Source of the DNA: Pyxicephalus adspersus | Lineage: Eukaryota > Chordata > Amphibia > Anura > Pyxicephalidae | Direction of reading: 5' to 3' | DNA: 64,000 bases | Assembly: GCF_032062135.1 (NCBI RefSeq) | Contig: NC_092859.1 | Location: forward strand, 34,082,380-34,146,379 | Shown: one piece after another, positions 24,448 to 34,449 of the stretch | Layout: each line of letters opens with the position of its first letter | How positions within the stretch are numbered: position 1 is the first letter of the stretch | Made by a program: the position numbers and the translations under genes | Notes under the pieces: generated by a model | The model's database searches: none | Told to the model about the DNA's origin: nothing | Seen by the model: the letters and a program-made list of their open reading frames with translations, nothing else

Positions 24448-24607
24448 AGGCTACGTACACACGTGCAATAATTTTCGTTGGAAAGGATCTTTAAAAATCC
24501 TTGCCAACAACAAAAGACTGAATGATGCATGAACGAGCGCTGTACATACAGCGCCATTCTTGTCTTTAGAGGGGGGACCAGAATTATCTGATGTGTGTAC
24601 GTAGCCT
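24448..24607. mobile_element. Short MITE, AGGCTACGTACACAC ends (ACGTACACAC family, copy 2)
   Basis: The left end AGGCTACGTACACACGTG and the right end GTGTGTACGTAGCCT are inverted repeats enclosing 160 bp. The middle has a GGCGCTGTATGTACAGCGC-type hairpin (24539-24554) shared with copy 1 at 15 kb. The ends are well preserved, suggesting a younger insertion than the 15-kb copy. Confidence 0.85.
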
Positions 24608-24609
24608 AG

Positions 24610-26160
24610 GTACCTAAGTACCTGGGAGGAAAAAGTAGTACAAGAAGCTAATCAGTTCATGTTCTGACCAGAAGCATGTTAGTTGGAATGGAAAGCATAC
24701 AAAGAGATTATATCATCACTGTATTTTTTTTCTTTTCACAATACAGTCATAGGTTGCAGTTAGTTAAGAATGAGCTGGGCTCAGAGAAAGTGGGTCAAAT
24801 GATGCTTATTACCAGGACATCTAACGTCAGAAAAAAGTACTCCTAAAGTCTCTGGAATAAAGGTGAATATTGCAGCGAAACGTTTTATTTTTTCATTTAA
24901 TAGGCTTTTCGTCTTTCTCTTGGTATTTTTACATTGATGGTGTAATGACCAAAATTATACAAACTCATTTGACACTCTACATTGGCACTGAATGACCCCT
25001 TGACTGATGAAATGTGTAGGCATAAAGCTTTATAAAGATTGGAACACTTTGCCCTCCCCCAAAAAAAGAAGGACACAAAACAATATTTTGGGAAGAAGAT
25101 GAGACCACAATGTTATCAAAGTTATATAACTCAATGTTATTAACTAATAGTAACAGTAGCAATACAAATATGTTTATATATAAATGACAATTCAAAATAA
25201 TGCAGGGAGACAGGACAGAGACATTTGTTCAATGCTTTTAGGTTAATACCACTTGCTATATAGCACCTACCTAACTTGTATGATCTTCTTCAAATCTCTT
25301 CTTCCAAACCAACTTTAATAAAACCCAGAAGGCTAAAATAAACTCAGCTTAATAGTAAGACACTTTGAATATTTTTCTAAAAGCATTGATTGCACGTACC
25401 AGTCTTTCAGAACTGTTGTCACAAAGAAAACAGCAATACTTTCATGTGGCCTATACTTCAGATATAGGACTGATGCTGGAGACAAATGAAAGCACTGTAA
25501 GGACAGATATTTTTCAAGTAAAGTTTAGGAAACAATGTTAATGTTTAATTTTAAACTTAGCCCAGTTGGTTTTTTTTTTAATTTGAACAATTGTTTGTGT
25601 TTGATGATTTAAAAAAAAAAAAATTTGTTTCTCTGTTAGGGGCCCCAAACTGTAACCCTGCCTAGAGCCTTGTGTGTGCCTAATCCAGCAATTTTCCAAG
25701 CCTTCAATTTAAACACAGGTATTTGGTAAGTGCCACATGTCCAATTTGGTCAACACTCGGCTGTATGTAGATCAGTCACCTACAGACATTTATAAGCAAA
25801 GGTATACATTATTACATTCATTTAATCTACAAATATATATAGTTTATCTGCTAGCATTGGAAAAGGTATGTACTGAACAAATTGCTGTCTTTTGAGCAGG
25901 ACTAAAGTTTACAGTTTACTATGTCTGCCAGTATAAGTATTAGTGCCTAGTATCAGATTCCTTACCTTGTTTGATGTTTCATGGGAGAACTTTGTCAATG
26001 ATGTAGGAACCTATGAAAAGACAATATTTTTTTTTTTTAAACTACACTTCTTGGAGGAATAGTTTTTATGGACCTGTGTACCCCCACAGTCCTATGTTCT
26101 GGGTGCTATTGTCACACGTAAAGTAATGTTGCTGCCTTAAGTTATGAACTGGCTATACTC
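24610..26160. other. Intergenic, nothing recognised
   Basis: AT-rich sequence. CAGCGAAACG at about 24871 recalls the AAACGCG motif of frog repeats but is too short to assign. A poly(A) stretch lies near 25610. Confidence 0.45.
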
Positions 26161-26165
26161 TAAAC

Positions 26166-26392
26166 CTGTGATTCTCAACCTTTTTAACTTTGGGGGACCC
26201 TTGAAAAAATTTTTAGGCCTTAAGGAACCTCTACTATAATTACTATATCCACAACTCACAGTACATTAGCATTGTGGGAAGAATGTCATCTTTACAGATA
26301 GCCAAAAAGATTATGGGTGTCAGTGGTAACTGACTGAGAGGCTCGGATTGCTCAATGCAAGAAACCCCTAGTAACTTCCGAAGGAACCCTGG
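26166..26392 (+). mobile_element. Truncated non-autonomous hAT-like element (GTGATTCTCAACC end)
   Basis: The left end CTGTGATTCTCAACCTTTTT and the following GGGGGACCCTTG match the known 'CAGTGRTTCTCAACC' class of hAT-derived elements. The right side reads CCCCTAGTAACTTCC and GAAGGAACCCTGG and then stops, so the expected TTGAGAATCACTG terminus is lost. There is no transposase. Confidence 0.65.
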
Positions 26393-26399
26393 TCTCTTT

Positions 26400-29300
26400 G
26401 CATTCTTTGGACTGATTTCTGATTATTGTTATGGGATAATGTACACATTTCTCTTGAGTGTCCTTTTGATTGTATGAGGGGACAGACAAAACAAAATGCC
26501 TGTATTGTCACCCACACAGACTTATACAGTACTGTATAGAGTGCAGATTTTTGTGAACCATCCATGGAATTAAAATGTTCATATCATCCAAAAATATTCA
26601 GTTAGGTTAATTTGCTTCCCCCCAAAATGGTACTTAGGCTGGGGTAATGACATCCTACTATGATAGGGACAGCAGATTTGTAGGACAACTAGTTACATGA
26701 CAATGGACTTTGTGAAGCACTGCGTTATATGTTGGCACTACATAAATACTGTGCAATATTATTAATTTTCATCCTGGATAAGGATGAGAGAAATTGAGAG
26801 TGTCTTTCTTTTCAGTAATATTTTTATGAAAATTGGAGTATTTCACTAAAATGTCTCCATTTTTGCAGTTAGGTTGTTTTTGGTGATCACAGTGTTTTAA
26901 ATGGTTCCTAAAGAAGAAGCCCCTTTAAATTATACACGTTCATGTACCAAAACTAACAGAAGCTCATTGGCCTCATTATTTTACTTTTTTCGCAAAAAGA
27001 GAATAAAAGTAAAATTTTAAAGTTCTGGTTTAGGGTATCACCTAAATCAAGAGTCACCTTAATAGTGACATCACTATAGTCAATAGAAATAAAATTCAAA
27101 AGAAACTTCCCATTGCAGGTTAACATGTTGCTTCCTTGCAATTAGCAGCGGTGTTCCCAGTCTCTAGTGCAAGCTACTTTATTTGGCTTTAGGTTTGCCT
27201 ATTATGCATGCCTCCTTCAGGTCTGATTGGCGACTGAAATGCCAATTGAAGAAGTTTGTTTGGAAGATATGACAATGTTGCTTTAAATTGGAAGACAAAG
27301 CATGATGCTAGATATACTAAAATAAATATTTTAATATTAATAATAATTACTATTATCTTACCATTGACCAAAGTCATCCAATGCACAATATATTAGCTAT
27401 TATTTCAATTAAACATTACAAACTATATAAAATCTTTCTTCTCAGATGTGCGCTTAGCCCATCGTACATCGTCCATGTTCTAACAAGAAGAGCATACCCT
27501 GATGACCACTTTCTTTTTTCTCTTCAGTAAAGAAATGATCAACCCCATCATACAGAGATTTCCCAAAAAGTTGGAAAATGTGCTAATAAGTGAGACTGAC
27601 TATTGTAGCCATGATTTGTGCAGTCCTCACCCAGGTTTCATTTAGGACCATCAAAACTCAGGAGAGATATAGCGACTTCAGCTTTAACATTCTATTCCCT
27701 CTTTACAATTTTTTTGCTTGTTAAGTAGCAGTTAGGTTCCACCTCCCATCATGCTCTGCTACACAATCAAAGGGCGCCAACAGCTGGAAGAGCATTGGTC
27801 TTGTGCCCTGTGAGACCTGAGCACAAGGTGGAAGCCATTTTTTCCTCACATTATTCTAGGCTGATTAGCCATTACGTACAATTTACTTATTGCTTACACA
27901 TGGTCCTTTATGGGGAAACATAGTAATTGAAGACATTTTTTTTTGGACATTTCCGGCATTTAGAAAACAGGTTGTGAGAAAAAAATAAATACCATCCAGA
28001 ATTAAATGATGAAATTGCTCTCTGCTGTTAATGATAATAAGGTTGTTGAGGTTATACCATATGTCTTATGTGCGTAGCTAGCAGGAGGTTGTAAACTGAT
28101 ACTATACATGCATATAATTATACCTTATTTCAGTCCTGTACGTCCCTAAAAGGGATGAATGGATGAATTAAAAGGGATGAATGGAGTGACTTCTACAAAA
28201 ATTGATTTCACCACAGTATTTTCATTTCTGCCACCAGCAGAATTATACCAGAGCAAGAACTCTCAATTTTGCTTAATAAAATTCCTTTGAAAAAAATATT
28301 TGAAGCCTATGTAATCTGGGGTGCGTTAACTCATGTTACACCTACTGAATAGGCTCCCATGCTACTTACAATGTATGGTGCGCAGTGCTTAGCAGAAATG
28401 GGTATGTTTTATTGAGGGGTTGCTGCATCACAAAAAGTAAAAGGACCTTTTTTTTTTTTTCTTTATTTAGTGTTAATTGGGGTTGTATTATATATTTGGA
28501 TATTTGGTGTATTTGGTGTCAGGTAATAAAGTAGTGGAGCTGGCATTCACCAACATATTCTAGTGGAGAATCAATCACTGCCATTAAAAACAATAGACCT
28601 GGATGGTTCGCAACAGCAATAATATTATATTAGGTTATAGCTGACTTATTTTTATGTCTCTTGTTTTCTGTGAAAAAAAATAGGCAAATGAAGGGCTGTT
28701 GGCGCTAGAACAGTCACAGAATTTTTAATTTTAAAAAGAGTCTCCATAACCCTCAAGGGCCGTTTAAAGTGCATTGCACATTTACCTATCCTATGTGCCC
28801 CAATGCATTTAATCAAAATGTTGAAATTTCAGTGAAAACTACAGATTCCTGACATAATTTTGGGCAATGAAAACTCCCAAGTTTTACTCATTCTAAGGTA
28901 TTTTGTGTTATCTTGGGAATTAAATCATATGTATCATTTTAACTATCATATGGAATAAATTAATTTATGTTATTATGACTACTATCGTGTGCCATTTGTG
29001 TGCCATTGCATGCAAGTGATATTATCCATGTATGTGATTATTTTTTCGAAATCCAGACTTGGGCTTCCCCTAAGCTATAGAAGACTATCGGGGACATCCA
29101 CTGCCAATATGCTACAGGCTGCCCAAATTTAGCCTGGTATGGCAAACATTCCTTGTTCCAGTTAAATTGATTAAGGGGTTGGCAAGATGAACATCGGCTC
29201 TGAATCCATTGTTAAGATACACAGTGGACAGCTATTGGAGTGGTTGTCAGGAATGAACCACACACAATAATTAAAAATTAGTAAAAGAGAAAGTTTCCAT

Positions 29301-29800
29301 TTCAAAAGTTTTGCTGTTTTACATCCCATTTTCTAAAGTTTTGGCAAAAATCTGTAGGAATTTTTGTGTTGGGACGCAGTTGACAAGGTAACAATAAGCT
29401 CAAACAATTGTATCAATGGCTTATGAATTTTCATTATGCCCCTGGGTTATTTGGTTCTTGTAGAACTGAAAATGTCTAACAGCTATACTACTGTGGGGGT
29501 GATCAGGACTCTGAGCATGGGATAATTGCACTGGGAAATGCATTTTTTGTTGAGTTAGATCTTACATTTGTTTTTATTCATTTTTGGGTGGTGAAGCCCA
29601 GTTTTTTGCTATCACATCCAGTTTTAACGATACGGGGTATCCTCCATTTTTGTGAAAAAACATACACATTTTACATACAATAAAAAAATAATGAAATAAT
29701 AACTTGAATGTACTGTTTATTTAAATTTCTTTTGTTCATACAAAGGAATTACTGTTACTCTATAACATTTTTTTTTACAGTAAAACATTTGAAAATTTAT
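26400..29800. other. Intergenic, repeat ends and unique AT-rich DNA
   Basis: About 26703-26760 (GAAGCACTGCGTTATATG, then TTGGCACTACATAAATACTG) is an end of the 'TATATAGYGC' dispersed family. At 28146-28190 the words AAGGGATGAATGGA are locally duplicated. Otherwise nothing is recognised. Confidence 0.45.
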
Positions 29801-29811
29801 CGGGTAAGCGG

Positions 29812-31277
29812 TTAGGGTAAAAATTTACGCTTATAGCTTTTCCTGGAGTGTTCAGTGTTAGGACAATCCTGCCGGATGCTCCAACAACAGTCAGCCGTCA
29901 TATGGACATCCCATCTACCCTGATATCGTCCTTCCATGACCTTCAAGTCTTGGTGGAATCGTTCACGTTGCTCATCACTGACTGCACCAAGGTTTTCCGG
30001 GAAGTTAGAAAGATGGCTATGCAATAAATGCACCCTGATGCTCATATTGCAACCAAGCATTTCTGTGTAATTATTTGCTGGTGTGTTTCCAAGAAAGTCC
30101 TTGACAATGGCTTTGAATGATAACCAAGCATTCTTTTCAACTTCTGACACTGTCCTGATGAAATGTTCATCTCTGATGAACTGCAGAATTTGTGGACTAT
30201 CAAACACACCGGCCTTTATTTTTTCAAATGACAGGTTAGGAAATGCCAAAATGAGGTACTTAAAAGTCTCCTTCAGTTGGCAAAGCTTTAACGAACTGCT
30301 TCATCAGACCCCGTTTCATGTGCAGAGGCGGGAATATAACATTCTTTTTATCAACAAGTGGCTCATGTAGAGTGTTTGGATGACCTGGTTTTAGGGCAGA
30401 TCTTGGAGGCCAATTCCTTTCCACCCAATGTCTCTCACGAGCTCTGCTGTCCCACATGCACAGATACCAGGATACTTGGTGTATCCGTGTTGCTCACCAA
30501 GAAGGAAGCATATAATTTTAAGGTCAACACAGATAACCCAATTGTGTTGGTGATATTGCAACAACTCAATGACTCTCTTTATGTCTGTTCTGTATTCTTC
30601 ACAAAGAGAAACTGAATGGCCATTGGGACTGACCCAAATACATTGCCATTGTGAAGGAGGACACACTTTAAGCTTCGCTTTGAGCTATCAATGAACATTC
30701 GCCATTCAATTAAGTTATAGATTGTAATTCCCAATTCCTCCAGTAAACCAGGTATGTTATGGCAATGCACAAAGCCACTGTCAGTTCTAAAGTACTGCAG
30801 AAATGCAATTTCTCTGGTTTGAAAGTACGATACCCTTGTGCTTTTTTCAAGTAAGTTTTCTCACGCAGTCTTGATGCTAGGAGTTCTGAAGCCTTCTTTG
30901 GTAGTCCCAAAGCACGTGCCAAATCACTCAACTCATGCTGATCAAACCCCTTACAAACTCCTCTTCAATTTCAAACTCTTCATCATTGTTGTCACCTAGT
31001 TCATCACCATATTCATGTTCTTCAAGAGAGGGTGGTGTAATGAAAACCAGCACTGGGATATCATCTGAATGGGCCACTGGGCGTAAAGCCGATGGTGGAC
31101 TAGGATACTCTGTTACATTTATTTTTCTTGTTATATCCTGAAGTTTTCACTATACAAAAGTAACAGTCACTGAGAATGATCTCCTGGCTCTCGCCAAACC
31201 ATAGATATACCAAATGGCATCTTATCACGTGTTCCCTTTGTCCACTTCCGTAAACCCTCGACACGCTGTTTGCACAC
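29812..31277 (-). pseudogene. Decayed transposon-type gene of an uncharacterised repetitive protein family
   Basis: Read on the minus strand in pieces, this shows conserved blocks in order. First is KMPFGISMVWREPGDH (~31180-31230), then DCYFCIVKTSGYNKK, a proline/acidic segment ending DELGDNNDEEFEIEEEF (~30950-31120), SDLARALGLPKKASELLASR (~30860-30930), HNIPGLLEELG, WRMFIDSSKRSLKCVLLHNG, WVICVDLKIICFLLGEQHGY, HMKRGLMKQFVKALP, and finally NFPENLGAVSDEQRERFHQD with GRWDVHMTADCCW near the C-terminus (29812-30249). From memory, this block order belongs to multi-copy, functionally uncharacterised proteins reported chiefly from invertebrate genomes, so a mobile origin is likely. I cannot assign a transposon superfamily. 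The frame is broken at least seven times (about 31168, 31115, 30948, 30800, 30630, 30460 and 30258), and about a dozen residues are missing before LGCNMSIRVHLLHSH. No terminal repeats were found. It is not functional. Confidence 0.75.
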
Positions 31278-31279
31278 TT

Positions 31280-32370
31280 ATGAGGGGCCCAAGACTTATC
31301 TTGATCACCAAGTTTAACTTAGAAATATGTCAAATAGGCTTGCTCTACAAATGTGTTTATGTTTGCCCTTTGACTGGGAATCGTGAAACTGACACGATAT
31401 AGCAATATGAATCAAAGTTGTTTAGGCACAACGAGAAACAGCAGAACCAGAGATGATCTGAAAGAAAGGAAATACGTGTGTACGTAGAAAAATGATCTTT
31501 GCTTATTCACTACGTAGAGCAGCGCACAACCTCCGACCACACTGTCTTGCGTATAAATGAATGGCCTATACAAATCCACGCTACAGTATTCAAATAAATA
31601 TAAGCGGTAGAGAAAAAACCTAACGTGATAGAAGAAAACTAAGGGCACTTTCAGAATCAGCATACTTGTGTAAACAAGTCTAAAAATTTAAGTCAACAAA
31701 ACATTTGTTCAAAAGTGTTCCCCTGTGTTGTCATTACAGTCCCTTTACCAAACCAATCATCTGTACTGACCACTGGGTATCCAAGGGCCACACAACAAGT
31801 ACCAAATAGCTGGAGTCTGGATACCCAAATGTTACTGAAAATCTCTTTACCAGGGCACAGACAGTAATACAAAATATACATTTGTTCTAACTCTTCCACT
31901 TTCTGTTCTGAACTAGAAACCATGTTTCCCCTTACACAACATCCTGTTTTTTATTAGAAAGAAAGAAATATAAGAGATGTTTTCTTTATACATTTTATCT
32001 GAACACAAGGCTTTCTATTCTCTCCCATTGAAGATATTCTGTAATTCACATAAAGTCCCTTTGATATCATTCATCAGCATAGCATCGTTTACAATGATAC
32101 AATAATATTGAAAACGAAAGTCTTTTAGAAACATGAACTACAGTACTGTACATGAAACAATCTATTTCCCTGAAGGATTAAAGAAGGAATCAAGGTGAGT
32201 GGGAGGAAAGTAAATATTTGCAGGAAATGTAAGGCTTTTATCTCTCCTGTCATTATTTAACCACATACAGTATATTTTTATCTGATGCTGCAGCAATCAA
32301 TACAATGTATTGACAGATATATGGATTTCTGCACTGACATTCAAATTCCAAGACTTAAAAGGAAAGTTAA
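31280..32370. other. Flank of the 30-kb pseudogene, then intergenic
   Basis: About 31400-31640 keeps more CpGs (TACGTGTGTACGTAG, TACGTAGAGCAGCGC) than its surroundings. It may be the untranslated 5-prime part of the transposon-type gene next to it. Beyond 31.7 kb nothing is recognised. Confidence 0.4.
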
Positions 32371-32375
32371 CAGAC

Positions 32376-32650
32376 ATAAAGCTGAACTCCGGGCAAACAG
32401 CTAAATACACAAATGAAATACATATATCTAAGCTGTTTTACCAGCCATAAGTTTTATTTCTGTGCATGCACTTATGAGATTTACAGACAGCACAACCCTG
32501 TCTGGCAGGGAAGGGGGCATAATTGTTTTCTGATGCAGTTAGGTAGTAGTAGGCCTTTATCCTCCCACAGCCTGTGGCTGGATAGGTAATAGAGAAGCAA
32601 AACAGTAAGTCAGAGCTCTGTTATATAGAATTCAGTAGGTGGATAAGTGA
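32376..32650 (+). repeat. Dispersed repeat, AAGCTGAACTCC family (copy 2)
   Basis: Starts AAAGCTGAACTCCGGGCAAA, then CAGCTAAATACAC, ATGAAATACATATATC, CAACCCTGTCTGGCAGGG and AGTCAGAGCTCTGTTATA. Copy 1 at 1177 and the inverted copy at 62040-62310 share the opening and the 'CCCTGTMTGGC / ACAG' middle. No coding capacity. Confidence 0.65.
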
Positions 32651-32659
32651 ATTTTACAG

Positions 32660-33640
32660 TAGATACTCCCCATTTATTTACCAATTTACATACTGTCCCA
32701 ATCTAAGGTAAAATGTAACCATCATGATATCGCAGGAACTCAAGATAACGCAACAATTTAATTAGGATTGCAACAGTTTTTCTTGGCAGCGCATTTTGAA
32801 TGAAGATTCACCTCTGCCTTTGTTTAATAGCAAGGCAAGCCACTTCAAGTTTTAGCTTTGTGGATTCACGTGTTACCTAGAAGCACGTTGGACAATGGGT
32901 CAAGACCCTATAGGAATTACAAGACTGGCTCAAAAGTGTATGATCTTTGCTTTTTTGTGAGTAAACTTGTTTTTCTCCCCTCAAATTTTCACTTTTTCAA
33001 AATTCTTTTTTAGTTTATCCAACAAAAACATGAGCCTGAGGGATAAAGTGTGAATGAGAGTCTAGTGAAATGTGAGATAAGAATAGAGCAGGCAGGTGGA
33101 AACTCTACCACCATGACTGTGAAATGACAGTTTAACTTATAAAGGTTCTCACGATGTTTGCATGCATGATGCTCTAAATTTGGGTCTCATAAGACATGGC
33201 ACATTGAGAATTATGCAGCTAATGAACACTGGGAACTCTGGGTAAATGCAGATCAATAGCAAGGGGTTATGTTGGGTATTGTTGATTAGTGTTGTAAGTG
33301 CTCAGCATGCCATCAGAAGTCAGGGTGGGTAAAGGTATGAGCTGTTTTATAGCTGAACAATATTGTAGTAGAAGAGGCCTGGGAATTCTTAACAGAAATC
33401 TATAATAGGGTGATCACCAGTTTAGAACACACATTTAAAAAAGTGATGATCAGCTGACATATTTTTAGGAACAGTCTTCTGGTGATCATACCACAGTGTT
33501 AACGCAATCACTACATTTTCAAAGTAATATCTTGGCTGGCAAAGATATCTAGTGAACACAATGTGGATTTATAGCCTATATGGCTACTGAGGAATAGAAG
33601 TAGATGGTAGTTTTAGTGCCACGTCATTGATCTAGTCTAC
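32660..33640. other. Intergenic, nothing recognised
   Basis: AT-rich unique sequence. No open frame, repeat border or RNA gene could be supported. Confidence 0.5.
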
Positions 33641-33643
33641 TTA

Positions 33644-33804
33644 CAGTGTTCTCCCCAGCCCTTTGTAGCTTACCACCCAGCACTTTTCAGTAACCACCCA
33701 GCTGTTTTTGGGTGGGTTTGAAAGTTGGATCACAATACTAGAGCTGCCACTCGCTTACAATTTCTTCCCACCTAGCTTAAAAAAAAAGTCTGGAGAGAAC
33801 ACTG
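33644..33804. mobile_element. Small MITE with CAGTGTTCTCCCCAG terminal inverted repeats
   Basis: The left end CAGTGTTCTCCCCAG and the right end CTGGAGAGAACACTG are inverted with one mismatch. Both sides carry TACTTA (33638-33643 and 33805-33810), a 6-bp direct repeat that fits a target duplication. The 161-bp body contains CACCCAGC and GGGTGGGT words that can pair. The CAG…CTG ends suggest a hAT-like origin, although hAT normally duplicates 8 bp, so the superfamily is open. Confidence 0.8.
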
Positions 33805-33987
33805 TACTTAGTTTAACAGAGTTTCTATAATTTAAGTAGACCTTCCGGTAACTTGACAAGTCTACATCAATATATTTCTGGCATATCACTTATCAAACAG
33901 ACATAATGAAACATGTTTAATGGTATATTTATTCAGACAAAGCAAACCTCAATGTAGGTTACTGATGTGCTGGCTCATTAACTAACC

Positions 33988-34134
33988 CAGAGGTAGGCAA
34001 ACGGGCTAGCCAATATTCCAGTCCGGCCTAACGCCTCCCTAGTTATTTATTGTTGGATTCAACCTAATTAAATTGTTGCGTTATCTTGAGTTCCCGCGAT
34101 ACCATCGAGTTTCTGCACAGTAACCCCAATTACT
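33988..34134 (+). mobile_element. Left terminus and 5-prime region of a hAT element
   Basis: CAGAGGTAGGCAAACGGGCT followed by AGTCCGGCC is the typical terminus of Charlie-type hAT elements (CAGAGGTGGGCAAAC…CGGCCC). It lies directly upstream of the transposase fragment at 34135. The opposite terminus is absent, so the insertion was truncated and no target duplication can be tested. Confidence 0.65.
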
Positions 34135-34446
34135 ATGCCTAAATAGCAGAAGCAACGCGCAGCTACCAGTCTCCAGAAGGTTGACCTCAAACGTTGTGTC
34201 TTCAACCCCGAATTGACTAACGAATTATTCCTCATCCAACGCGGCAACAAAGCCCTGTGTTTAGTGTGCAACAATACGAACAGCACTGTCAAGCGGTCGA
34301 ATCTCAAGGGGCATTTTGATTTTCGCACACGTACAGAGACTACACCGCAGGTGAGCGGAAGACTGAGGCTGCTCGCTTGCAGTCAGGGTTGGAAAAAAAC
34401 TTTCCTTGGACACCTTGTATCTTCTGGCTCAATGTGCCTTCAATGA
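34135..34446 (+). pseudogene. hAT transposase, N-terminal fragment with damaged BED zinc finger
   Basis: Translation from the ATG at 34135 begins MPK, then a TAG stop (34144) and QKQRAATSLQKVDLKRCVFN. It continues NELFLIQRGNKALCLVC and KRSNLKGHF. The CLVC…SNLKGHF arrangement is the BED-type zinc finger at the start of hAT transposases of the Charlie / ZBED / GTF2IRD2-like group. The final zinc-binding His expected after GHF is replaced (FRTRT), and homology fades after about 34360. Only the DNA-binding N-terminus remains. The catalytic and dimerisation regions are missing, so it is a dead remnant. With the CAGAGGTAGGCAAAC terminus upstream, it marks the 5-prime end of one formerly autonomous element. 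Confidence 0.75.
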
Positions 34447-34449
34447 CCT

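Noticed and set aside
24977..25195. Possible LTR or retroviral remnants looked for throughout the window
   Set aside because: No paired long terminal repeats, primer-binding site or recognisable gag/pol motif was seen here or elsewhere.
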